NCBI RefSeq assembly: GCF_002949735.1
Contig: NZ_CP026681.1
Coordinates: forward strand, 1,426,001 to 1,490,000
Length of the DNA: 64,000 nt
DNA from: Nostoc sp. 'Peltigera membranacea cyanobiont' N6
GTDB taxonomy: Bacteria > Cyanobacteriota > Cyanobacteriia > Cyanobacteriales > Nostocaceae
Direction of reading: 5' to 3'
Below the pieces are notes generated by a model. It was given only the letters and a program-made list of their open reading frames with translations, did not search any database and was not told the origin of the DNA. A program made the translations under genes and the position numbers. Below, piece by piece: positions 26,907 through 34,525 of this stretch. Numbering within the stretch: the stretch's first letter is position 1; every line of letters starts with the position of its first letter.

Positions 26907-27923
26907 ATGTCAATACCTATAGCTTTTATAATTTGTACAGAACCTGGTCGCTTGGAAGCTCAATCTTTAATGCTTGCAGAAAGTATTCGTAAGTTCTGTG
27001 GAGAATTAAAGGATACGCCTATATTTAGTTTTCATCCTAGAGTGGGTGAACCTATATCAAAGCAAACCCAAAAAGCATTTGAAGCGTTGCAGGTAAATCA
27101 TCAACAAGTCCCTATCAATCAAGAATTTCATGAATATTATTTAGCAAATAAACCTCTGGCTTGTGCCTATGCTGAACAACATATCGACGCAGAAATATTA
27201 GTTTTTCTAGACAGTGACAAATGCTTTTTTTCTGAGCCAAAAGAGTTTTTGTTACCCGTCAATTGTAACGCTCGGTTACGTCCTGAGTATGGTCAAGGAA
27301 TTGGTTCTACAGGTCTGCAAGACTCTCAAGAATGGTATTGGCAAAAGTTATATGAAGTGCTGGGGGTAAAGCGCGAGGTATTTGTGGAAACACCAATTGG
27401 TAAGAAAAAAATTAGAGCCTACTGGAATTCTGGTTTAGTCGTTGTGAGAAGGAGTGCAGGTATATTTACAGCTTGGAAAGAGAATTTTGAAAAAGTAATG
27501 CGCCTTGATATCACTCCTCCTCAAGGTCTTTATTTTGTTGAGCAGTCTGTTTTATCGGTAACTTTATGTGCATTAGAAGAAAACGTCGAACATCTTCCTG
27601 CTAATTATAGTTATCCTTTGCCTTTACATAACCGATTATCAACAGAACTACAAATTAAAGACTGGAATGATATTACATCAATTCATTATTTCAACCTATT
27701 CTTCTATAACGATTGGGATGCACAAATTAAAAGACTGAAAAAACTTAATCTTGATTCAGAAAAATATCGATGGTTGTGTCAAGAGGTTGTCAGGCTCAAG
27801 ATGCCTCGCGTATCAGTTTTGCATCGATATATGCTGGTAGTTAGAAGAATGGAACAAAAATTACGAAACTTTAATTTAGATATTAATTTGAGTAGCTGGA
27901 TAGAGAAAATAGCTAAACTTTAA
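26907..27923 (+). CDS. Putative GT-A-like glycosyltransferase of unknown family
   Basis: A 338-residue protein that begins with a beta strand and loop (IPIAFIICTEPGRLEAQSL) and carries VFLDSDKCFF near residue 100, resembling the DxD metal site of GT-A glycosyltransferases, with YWNSGLVVVRR downstream as in several sugar transferases. I do not recognise a specific family. Its position between two clear glycosyltransferases, with 24 bp upstream and a short gap downstream, supports a role in the same polysaccharide. A glycan-binding or modifying enzyme with the same fold is possible. Confidence 0.6.
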   Translation: MSIPIAFIICTEPGRLEAQSLMLAESIRKFCGELKDTPIFSFHPRVGEPISKQTQKAFEALQVNHQQVPINQEFHEYYLANKPLACAYAEQHIDAEILVFLDSDKCFFSEPKEFLLPVNCNARLRPEYGQGIGSTGLQDSQEWYWQKLYEVLGVKREVFVETPIGKKKIRAYWNSGLVVVRRSAGIFTAWKENFEKVMRLDITPPQGLYFVEQSVLSVTLCALEENVEHLPANYSYPLPLHNRLSTELQIKDWNDITSIHYFNLFFYNDWDAQIKRLKKLNLDSEKYRWLCQEVVRLKMPRVSVLHRYMLVVRRMEQKLRNFNLDINLSSWIEKIAKL

Positions 27924-27998
27924 ACGTAATCAAAATAATTCCGTATAACTTGATTATTTGGATTGAACATTTTCATAGGAAGACATGAGGTAAATGGG

Positions 27999-28892
27999 AT
28001 GAAACAAGCAAATTTAGCTATAGTTATGACCTGTCATAACAGGCGTAATACCACTCTTGCCTGTCTACATACTTTATATGAGCAAAAAAATCATTTTGAT
28101 GTTTATTTAACTGATGATGGTAGCTCTGATGGAACTGCACAGGCTATCAAAGCAGAATACCCAGAGGTACACATTCTTCAGGGTAATGGAAATTTATTTT
28201 GGGTGGGAGGAATGCATCTCGCCTTTGGTGAGGCGATAAAAAATCAATATGACTATTATCTGTGGTTGAATGATGACACATTTCTAGAAGCTAATGCTGT
28301 TAGTAAATTATTACAGATTCATCAAAATTTGACGGAACAAGGTTATCCAGACTCAATTGTAGTTGGTTCAACTAAAGACCCAATGACAGGAAAAGCAACC
28401 TATGGAGGAGCAGTAAAATCTAAAAAGTGGTATTCCAATAAGTTTGAATTTTTAGAACCAAGTTCGGTTATTAAAAAATGCGATGCTATGTATGGTAACT
28501 GTGTGCTAATTCCTGAAGCTGTTGCGGCAAAAATTGGCAATATTGATACAGCTTTTATTCACAGTTTAGGAGACTTAGATTATGCGCTCAGAGCGCGTAA
28601 ATTAGGTTGTCAAATATGGGTAGCCCCTGGGTATATTGGTAGCTGTACAAAAAATTCTATCCGCAATAGTTGGGTAGATACTAATTTGAGTATATTACAA
28701 CGCTTGAAAAAGGCGCTGCAAATTAAAGGATTTCCATTAAAACCCTGGACTGTATTTTGTATCAGACACTCTGGGCCATTATGGATATTTTACTGGTTTT
28801 TACCCTATATTAGAGCAATTATTGGTTACAAAGATTTGGCAATTTCTCCTACATTTTCTGATGACATCAGCCAAACTAACTCGAAAATTTGA
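27999..28892 (+). CDS. Glycosyltransferase family 2 (rhamnosyltransferase-like)
   Basis: A GT2 enzyme of 297 residues from the start chosen here. It shows VMTCHNRRNTTLACL, DVYLTDDGSSDGT, and a DxD-like LWLNDDTFLEA, followed by HSLGDLDYALRARKLG, the catalytic-base region typical of rhamnosyl-type family members. The frame opens at a TTG at 27963, but an ATG at 27999 is preceded at 8 nt by GAGG, so I take that as the start. It probably transfers a deoxyhexose to the repeat unit. Confidence 0.9.
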   Translation: MKQANLAIVMTCHNRRNTTLACLHTLYEQKNHFDVYLTDDGSSDGTAQAIKAEYPEVHILQGNGNLFWVGGMHLAFGEAIKNQYDYYLWLNDDTFLEANAVSKLLQIHQNLTEQGYPDSIVVGSTKDPMTGKATYGGAVKSKKWYSNKFEFLEPSSVIKKCDAMYGNCVLIPEAVAAKIGNIDTAFIHSLGDLDYALRARKLGCQIWVAPGYIGSCTKNSIRNSWVDTNLSILQRLKKALQIKGFPLKPWTVFCIRHSGPLWIFYWFLPYIRAIIGYKDLAISPTFSDDISQTNSKI

Positions 28893-28998
28893 TTATCCTC
28901 TTAGTATAAAATAATTTTTATACAATTAAGAAGAATCTTAGCTGAAAAATTTATCTTAAAAAATCCATTTAAGAAACATTGAAATAATTCCTCATATT

Positions 28999-30150
28999 AT
29001 GGGTAAACGCTTACTAATTGTCTCAACACTTGATTCTAGTCAACCATTTGGTGCATTTACTAGACCTTTTTATCTTGGACAATATCTTACTAAAGATTTT
29101 GATGTTTTTCAGCTAGGATTAGATTGTTCATCTGTTAAGTATGCACCTTCGATTTCCATTGGCTCAAGAAGCCTGAAGTCATATATTCAGACTATAGAAA
29201 AGTGCATTGATGAGTTTTGCCCAGATATTGTTTATGCTCAAGAAACTTTACCTGGATTAGCTGCTTTAATTTCACTAAAGCTTAGAAAGCACAGCAGTTC
29301 CTCTCTTGTCTTAGATTTTCATACATTTTCAGCGTATGAATACTGGATGCGCTTATTTTCAGTTGCCAATCCTTTCAAAGAGTTTGTACAATGTATTAAG
29401 ACATATATTGCTCAGGGAATTTTGATATTCTCTGGTAGTCCAATTATTGCAGCAGGTGACTCGATTCCTAAACTAATTTCTCAGTGGTATGGTAAAATTC
29501 CACAGCAGATTTATAGTATTGGGAATGGAGTGACGGAAGACTTGCTAAATACTGAATCGTTTTTGGATAAAGACCCCTATCAAGCATTTAGACCGGCAAA
29601 AATAGTGGTTCTTATTGCTCCTAAAACATTTCAATTTCCAAGTAATGATATGTCTGTATCAATGACTATTGAGGTTGCTAAACATCTCGAAAGTCATCAG
29701 CAAAAAGTACATTTTGTTATCATAGGTAGGGATAGTAGCGATATTTCAGAACCAATACCCTCTAATATTTCTTTTTTAGGGTTTTTACCTAAAAGAGAGG
29801 ATTTTGTTGAGCATCTTAAGTATGCAGATATTGCTTTGTTACCATTCTCTAAACAAGCAGTAGCAGGTGGCGCTCGGAATAAGGCATTAGATTATTTCGC
29901 TAGTAAAAAACTAGTTGTATCAACACCAGAAGGATTGCGAGGTTTAGAAGAATTTCGGAATTTAGAACATCTTTTAGTAACAGGATACTCTACTGAAGAA
30001 GTTGCTAACACAGTGCTGGATGCAGCTTCAAACTTTGATAAATATCAATCGCTTGTGGATACAGCATATAACTTAATTACAGAGAAATATTCCTGGAATG
30101 CAAGAGCGCACAATATCGCCGAAATCCTTATGAAAATCAGTCATTCTTAG
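28999..30150 (+). CDS. Glycosyltransferase family 4-like (GT-B)
   Basis: A 383-residue GT-B type protein. The N-terminal half starts MGKRLLIVSTLDSSQPFGAF and carries PDIVYAQETLPGLAALISLK. The C-terminal half includes a nucleotide-sugar domain with FLGFLPKREDFVEHLKYADI, LLPFSKQAVAGGARNKALDY and VVSTPEGLRGLE. The E-x7-E motif is not clear, so it is a divergent member. It follows the GT2 gene by about 106 bp and precedes the WecG-like gene, and is probably transcribed with them. Confidence 0.82.
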   Translation: MGKRLLIVSTLDSSQPFGAFTRPFYLGQYLTKDFDVFQLGLDCSSVKYAPSISIGSRSLKSYIQTIEKCIDEFCPDIVYAQETLPGLAALISLKLRKHSSSSLVLDFHTFSAYEYWMRLFSVANPFKEFVQCIKTYIAQGILIFSGSPIIAAGDSIPKLISQWYGKIPQQIYSIGNGVTEDLLNTESFLDKDPYQAFRPAKIVVLIAPKTFQFPSNDMSVSMTIEVAKHLESHQQKVHFVIIGRDSSDISEPIPSNISFLGFLPKREDFVEHLKYADIALLPFSKQAVAGGARNKALDYFASKKLVVSTPEGLRGLEEFRNLEHLLVTGYSTEEVANTVLDAASNFDKYQSLVDTAYNLITEKYSWNARAHNIAEILMKISHS

Positions 30151-30276
30151 TTTAAGCGAAGAATACTTAATATTTAAATATTTCAGATTTTAAATATTGT
30201 TACAAATTGCTTTTTAAATAATAACCTTCCCTGTGGCATTAACTCTCATAAATTCTAAAAATAAAAATCTTAAGTC

Positions 30277-31101
30277 ATGAAAAATCGATTTTCTTATAAG
30301 CTTCTTGGTGTTAAAGTTGATGCACTCTCTATCCCAGAGTTAAACTTACTAATTGAAGAATCTATTGATAAAAATGAGAAATGGATTATTGCTAATCATA
30401 ACTTGCATAGTCTTTATCTATTTCATAACGATCCAAAGATGCAATCTTTTTATGCCCAGGCTGAATATATCCATATTGATGGTATGCCTCTATTGTTTAT
30501 TGGAAAATTGTTAGGTTTTCCGATGAAACGAGAACAAAGAGTAACCTATGCTGACTGGGTGTGGCCTTTGATGGAAGAAGCAGCGAATAAAGGCTGGCGT
30601 GTATTCTATTTAGGTTCAAAGCCAGGAGTAGCGGAACAAGGAGCAAGTATTTTGCACCAGAGATTTCCTAATTTACAGATTGCTTGCGCTCATGGCTACA
30701 TTGATCTGGATAAAGATAGTCAAGAAAATCTCGCTACTCTGGCTGCAATTAATGCTTACAAACCTCATGTATTAATGGTGGGGATGGGTATGCCACGCCA
30801 AGAGCATTGGATTTCTGAAAATCTTGAACATATTCATGCCAATAGTATTTTGACTAGTGGAGCCTGTATGGATTATGTCGCAGGAGTACTACCCACTCCT
30901 CCTCGCTGGATGGGGAAGGTGGGTTTGGAATGGTTGTATCGGTTGTTGTCTGAACCGAAGAGACTTTGGAGACGTTACTTACTTGAGCCTTGGTTTGTAG
31001 CTACGTTATTTCTACGGGAAATTTGGAGTATACCAAGCCAACAAAAAAAAAATAAAATGCTGTTATTTCTCAGTACAAGATTTCACAAGTTTGTTGCGTG
31101 A
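30277..31101 (+). CDS. WecG/TagA/CpsF family glycosyltransferase
   Basis: A 274-residue GT26-type enzyme. It has the family signature IHIDGMPLLFIGKLLG (residues 65-80), with D68 matching the proposed catalytic aspartate, N40 in the preceding motif, VFYLGSKPGVAEQGA, and MVGMGMPRQEHWI near 168-180. The C-terminal RWMGKVGLEWLYRLLSEPKR then LWRRY is the membrane-binding appendage. Relatives transfer N-acetylmannosamine or a related uronic sugar to a lipid-linked acceptor. It is the last gene of the polysaccharide cluster, and a MITE-like repeat begins 88 bp after its stop. Confidence 0.93.
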   Translation: MKNRFSYKLLGVKVDALSIPELNLLIEESIDKNEKWIIANHNLHSLYLFHNDPKMQSFYAQAEYIHIDGMPLLFIGKLLGFPMKREQRVTYADWVWPLMEEAANKGWRVFYLGSKPGVAEQGASILHQRFPNLQIACAHGYIDLDKDSQENLATLAAINAYKPHVLMVGMGMPRQEHWISENLEHIHANSILTSGACMDYVAGVLPTPPRWMGKVGLEWLYRLLSEPKRLWRRYLLEPWFVATLFLREIWSIPSQQKKNKMLLFLSTRFHKFVA

Positions 31102-31165
31102 TTGAGTCTTGCAAAGCCTTGTCAGTAGGTAACTCAATTCGTTATGAATTTATGAAATACTGTAT

Positions 31166-31195
31166 TAAGGCTTAGAGGATTAAGGCTTAGAGGAT
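31166..31195. repeat. Tandem 15-bp duplication (TAAGGCTTAGAGGAT)
   Basis: Two directly adjacent perfect copies of a 15-bp unit, at 31166-31180 and 31181-31195. The second overlaps the left terminal inverted repeat of the MITE-like element beside it. Confidence 0.8.
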
Positions 31196-31398
31196 GTTTT
31201 AAAAGTATTTAGCTGTGATTTTAGGCACTTGTCGCTCCCCCCTAACCCCCCTTCAAAAGGGGGGAACCAGAATCAAAGTCCTCCTTTTGAAGGGGAGCCA
31301 CTGCGGTCTTGGGGTCTCCCAAAGTGAAGCAAGTGGCGTGGATTTAGGGGGATCTAGAACGTTTTGATACCAACAATAAGACTTTTAAAACATCCTCT
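31189..31398. mobile_element. MITE-like element copy 1, with a nested small repeat
   Basis: About 210 bp bounded by perfect 18-bp terminal inverted repeats, AGAGGATGTTTTAAAAGT and its complement. It has no coding frame. A second copy of the same family, inverted, lies at 63162-63326; the two agree along their length except that copy 1 has 46 extra bases at 31296-31341. A transposase would have to be supplied from elsewhere. Confidence 0.75.
31296..31341. repeat. 46-bp small repeat inserted within the MITE-like element
   Basis: Begins AGCCACTGCGGTCTTGGGG and ends GAAGCAAGTGGCGTGG. It is absent from the related copy at 63162-63326, which serves as an empty site. It shares its ends (GCCACTGC and GCAAGTGGC) and the motif CTCCCAAAG with the longer repeat at 49829-49978. 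Confidence 0.75.
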
Positions 31399-31433
31399 TA
31401 ATCAAGAATTACTTAGCGCAAGTGAATTTAACC

Positions 31434-31463
31434 GTTAGCCTTCAAGCTAATGCTGAAGGCTAA
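31434..31463. terminator. Hairpin between wecG-like gene and dxr
   Basis: GTTAGCCTTCA pairs with TGAAGGCTAA around a 9-nt loop. It lies between convergent genes and could end both transcripts, but no U-tract follows; it resembles a dispersed palindrome. Confidence 0.45.
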
Positions 31464-31519
31464 ACAAGAATTGGTCAATAGTCAGAAAATCTGCCTTTCG
31501 GGTATATGAGTTGAGGTTT

Positions 31520-32716
31520 TTATCGCAGAGAAATTATCCGTGATTGAGTTTCTAACTTTTCAGTCGCTATTAAAACTTCTTGTCTTGCCCATTTATCTGC
31601 TGCCAAAATGTCATCTAAAGAAGGACTTGTCCGGTTATCATTTTGATGGCGATCGCACACCATTTCTATACACCGGGGAATATCTAAAAAGCGAATTTTT
31701 TCATCTAAAAATAAAGCCACAGCTTGCTCATTTGCAGCGTTTAACACAGCTGGCATCGAACCAGCAGCTTTACCCACAGCATAAGCTAACTGCATACAAG
31801 GATACTTTTGGTGATCTGGTTCCCGGAAGGTTAAATTTCCAGCTTTCACTAAATCTAGTCGTTCCCAGTTGGTGTAGATGCGATCGGGCCAAGATAGAGC
31901 ATACAGTAAAGGTAAGCGCATATCGGGCCAGCCAAGTTGAGCTAAAACAGAAGTATCTTGCAGTTCAATTAGCGAGTGAATAATGCTTTGGGGATGAATG
32001 ACAATTTCGATATTGTCATAATCTAACCCAAACAGGAAGTGAGCCTCAATTACTTCCAGTCCTTTATTCATCAAAGTAGCAGAGTCTACCGTGATTTTCC
32101 GCCCCATTGACCAATTAGGATGTTTGAGAGCGTCCGCAACGGTTACATCTGCTAATTTTTCTACATCCCAATCGCGGAAAGCCCCGCCAGATGCCGTGAG
32201 TATAATTTTCCGCAATCCTGCCTTTGGCACACCTTGGAGACATTGAAAGATTGCGGAATGTTCGGAATCAGCTGGGAGTAATTTTACACCGTGTTTTTCG
32301 ACCAGGGGTAGAACCACAGGGGCCCCAGCAATCAAAGTTTCTTTGTTCGCTAAGGCAATATCTTTACCAGCTTCAATAGCTGCGATCGTTGGTAGCAAAC
32401 CAGCACAACCAACGATTCCAGTGACAACAGTTTGAGCATCGCCATAGCGAGCAACTTCTATCACTCCGGCATCACCTGCCAGTAGAATCGGTTGGGGATC
32501 TAGGTCAATGATAGCTTCTTTGAGCGCTGGTAATTTATCTTCTGAGCAAATTGCTGCTATTTTCGGTCGAAATTGCCGAATTTGAGCAGCCAACATCTCT
32601 ACATTGTTCCCAGCTGCCAATCCCACAATCCGAAACTGATCTGGGTACTGAGTGACAATATCTAAGGTCTGAGTACCGATAGAACCAGTGGAACCAAGAA
32701 GAGTAATCGCTTTCAC
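31520..32716 (-). CDS. dxr: 1-deoxy-D-xylulose 5-phosphate reductoisomerase
   Basis: Converts 1-deoxy-D-xylulose 5-phosphate to 2-C-methyl-D-erythritol 4-phosphate with NADPH and a divalent metal, the second step of the MEP isoprenoid pathway that feeds carotenoids, chlorophyll phytol and quinones. The 398 residues are full length. ITLLGSTGSIGTQTLDIV is the NADPH-binding loop; ALANKETLIAGAPVV and PADSEHSAIFQCL form the metal and substrate site; ALKHPNWSMGRKITVDSATL and MNKGLEVIEAHFLF complete it. It converges on the polysaccharide cluster. A HIP1-like octamer lies in the coding region. Confidence 0.98.
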   Translation of the reverse strand: MKAITLLGSTGSIGTQTLDIVTQYPDQFRIVGLAAGNNVEMLAAQIRQFRPKIAAICSEDKLPALKEAIIDLDPQPILLAGDAGVIEVARYGDAQTVVTGIVGCAGLLPTIAAIEAGKDIALANKETLIAGAPVVLPLVEKHGVKLLPADSEHSAIFQCLQGVPKAGLRKIILTASGGAFRDWDVEKLADVTVADALKHPNWSMGRKITVDSATLMNKGLEVIEAHFLFGLDYDNIEIVIHPQSIIHSLIELQDTSVLAQLGWPDMRLPLLYALSWPDRIYTNWERLDLVKAGNLTFREPDHQKYPCMQLAYAVGKAAGSMPAVLNAANEQAVALFLDEKIRFLDIPRCIEMVCDRHQNDNRTSPSLDDILAADKWARQEVLIATEKLETQSRIISLR

Positions 32717-33173
32717 AATTGCTTAAGGATTTACAGACAACTCCCACTATAAATTGCTGGGGACTCTTTCATAACAGCAATCACTATAATCGATACACTG
32801 ACGCGGACAAGTAGTAGACATGGGGAGAGAGATGCAGGGATACAAAGGGAAAATTACCCATGTTTTTCTTACTGCGCTAGACCAAATCCATTAGTTTTAA
32901 CTCATAGACTGCTAGCCATAAAGTAATAAAATTGTTTATTTTGCAGAGAACTAGACAAAAATTGTATTTATAAATACTATGTTTTTAGAGATAAACTCCG
33001 AGAGAATTGGCAAAAGTAACCAAATAAGAAATAATTTCAATTAATTGCTAATCTGTCCAGTTTATTAATTAAATTAATGGAGGATTTAATATGCAAAATA
33101 TTACTCATCAATTGCTGTGTTACAGCCATAAGTAAAAGAATGCAGAAAGGAGTTTGTTAAAGCACTCAACCTT
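32717..33173. other. 457-bp spacer between dxr and a mannosyltransferase-like gene
   Basis: Contains the divergent promoters for dxr (minus strand) and the GT-C gene (plus strand), and a possible 14-codon leader peptide at 33091-33135. Otherwise AT-rich with no recognised gene or RNA. Confidence 0.55.
33091..33135 (+). CDS. Possible 14-residue leader peptide
   Basis: The short frame reads MQNITHQLLCYSHK and stop. It has one of the best ribosome binding sites in the window, GGAGG, 7 nt before the ATG, and ends 38 bp before the next gene. Its composition is not obviously that of an attenuator, though two histidines and a cysteine are noted. This is weak evidence: the ribosome binding site supports translation but not function. 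Confidence 0.3.
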   Translation: MQNITHQLLCYSHK

Positions 33174-34481
33174 ATGGTCAAAGTTCAGATAGTTATAAAA
33201 AAAGTTTTATGGAAAAATGATTTCCTGTTTCCAGCAGCCTTATGGCTTGCCAGTCGAATATTCATTTGGATAGCTATGTTGCTGGTTGCGCCAAAACTAC
33301 CATCACCAGCAGAAGAATTTTTGCCGCATTTTGGCTGGGGAGTTTTTGATGCCTGGGATAGTATCCACTATCGAGCGATCGCTACTTCTGGATATGAATT
33401 TGTAAATGACGGTAAGCAACATAATCTTGCTTTCTTTCCCCTGTTTCCTTTAAGCATCTGGGTTTTGATGAAATTGGGCTTGCCGTTTGAATTAGCAGGA
33501 ACGTTAGTCAACAACCTGGCATTTTTCGCAGCCCTTTACTGTTTGTACTTTTGGGTTAAGGAGCATTATGGCATCAATGCAGCACAGTGGACTACTGCTG
33601 TAGTTTCTTTATATCCATCTTCCATGTTTACGGGGGTGGTTTACACAGAGGGGCTGTATTTGTTTTTGAGTACGTCAGCTTTGCGGGCTTTCGATCGAAA
33701 GCAGTATGGCTGGACTGGGCTTTGGGGCGCGATGGCGACAGCAACACGTCCTACAGGGATGGCACTAATTCCAGCATTAGCGATCGCAGCCTGGAAAGAA
33801 CGCCGACCACCTATTGCCTATATCGCTGGTTTCGTTACCGCCATTGGCATACTTCTATTCAGTTTTTATTGTGCGATTTATTTTGACAACCCTTTAGCTT
33901 TTATCGAAGCGCAACGAGGATGGCGACCAACTCTAGGATTTGATTGGCAGGGTTGGTTAAATATGTTCATGCAAATTGCAGTTGGCACAAAAAACTGGCA
34001 ATATGGTTGGGTTCAAAACTCCTCTGGTGGGATTCAAGACCATTGGTATCTCTTGTTGTTGAGCGTGATTGTTGCCAGTGCTTATTCTTTATGGCGCTTC
34101 CGTCAACGTTTTAGTTCTGTAAAATTATTTTATGGCTTTTATGCTTTAGTCTTATTTTTGTTGCTCCTAGCAAGCGAACAGTGGATCAATAACTTGCTCA
34201 ACTTGTTCATGGTCTTGGTTGGTGGCTATGTGTTGTGGCGCTTACGCACGCAACTGACCGCAGTTACCGTGATGTATGGTTTTTGCGGTATTGGTTTGCT
34301 GCTAGCCTCTGGAGGTACTATTTCTTTGAGCCGTCTCGCTTATGGTATTGTGCCTTTGAATATAGCCATTGGTGTGCTGCTATCTCGCCATCCGCGTCAG
34401 GGATATTTAATCTTGGGCGTTTTTGTGACATTACTAGCCAAAATAGCTGTAGGATTTGCCCAAGAGCGTTGGGTTGGTTAG
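33174..34481 (+). CDS. GT-C mannosyltransferase-like membrane protein (PIG-V related)
   Basis: A 435-residue polytopic protein with about 10 membrane segments. The lumenal/periplasmic catalytic loop is visible as GWGVFDAWDSIHYRAIATSGY near residue 58 (in parts), with an Asp-Trp-Asp-like acidic pattern and HY as in PIG-V type mannosyltransferases. VVYTEGLYLFLS and TATRPTGMALIPAL near residues 160-210 also match. It probably uses a polyprenyl-phosphate-linked sugar on the periplasmic face. A GGAG-type site (AAAGGAG) lies upstream. The stop is followed by the EamA transporter gene on the same strand. Confidence 0.85.
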   Translation: MVKVQIVIKKVLWKNDFLFPAALWLASRIFIWIAMLLVAPKLPSPAEEFLPHFGWGVFDAWDSIHYRAIATSGYEFVNDGKQHNLAFFPLFPLSIWVLMKLGLPFELAGTLVNNLAFFAALYCLYFWVKEHYGINAAQWTTAVVSLYPSSMFTGVVYTEGLYLFLSTSALRAFDRKQYGWTGLWGAMATATRPTGMALIPALAIAAWKERRPPIAYIAGFVTAIGILLFSFYCAIYFDNPLAFIEAQRGWRPTLGFDWQGWLNMFMQIAVGTKNWQYGWVQNSSGGIQDHWYLLLLSVIVASAYSLWRFRQRFSSVKLFYGFYALVLFLLLLASEQWINNLLNLFMVLVGGYVLWRLRTQLTAVTVMYGFCGIGLLLASGGTISLSRLAYGIVPLNIAIGVLLSRHPRQGYLILGVFVTLLAKIAVGFAQERWVG

Positions 34482-34525
34482 AGGTTTGATTCTTTATCGG
34501 TGAGAAGTTGAATTTAAATTTCCTA

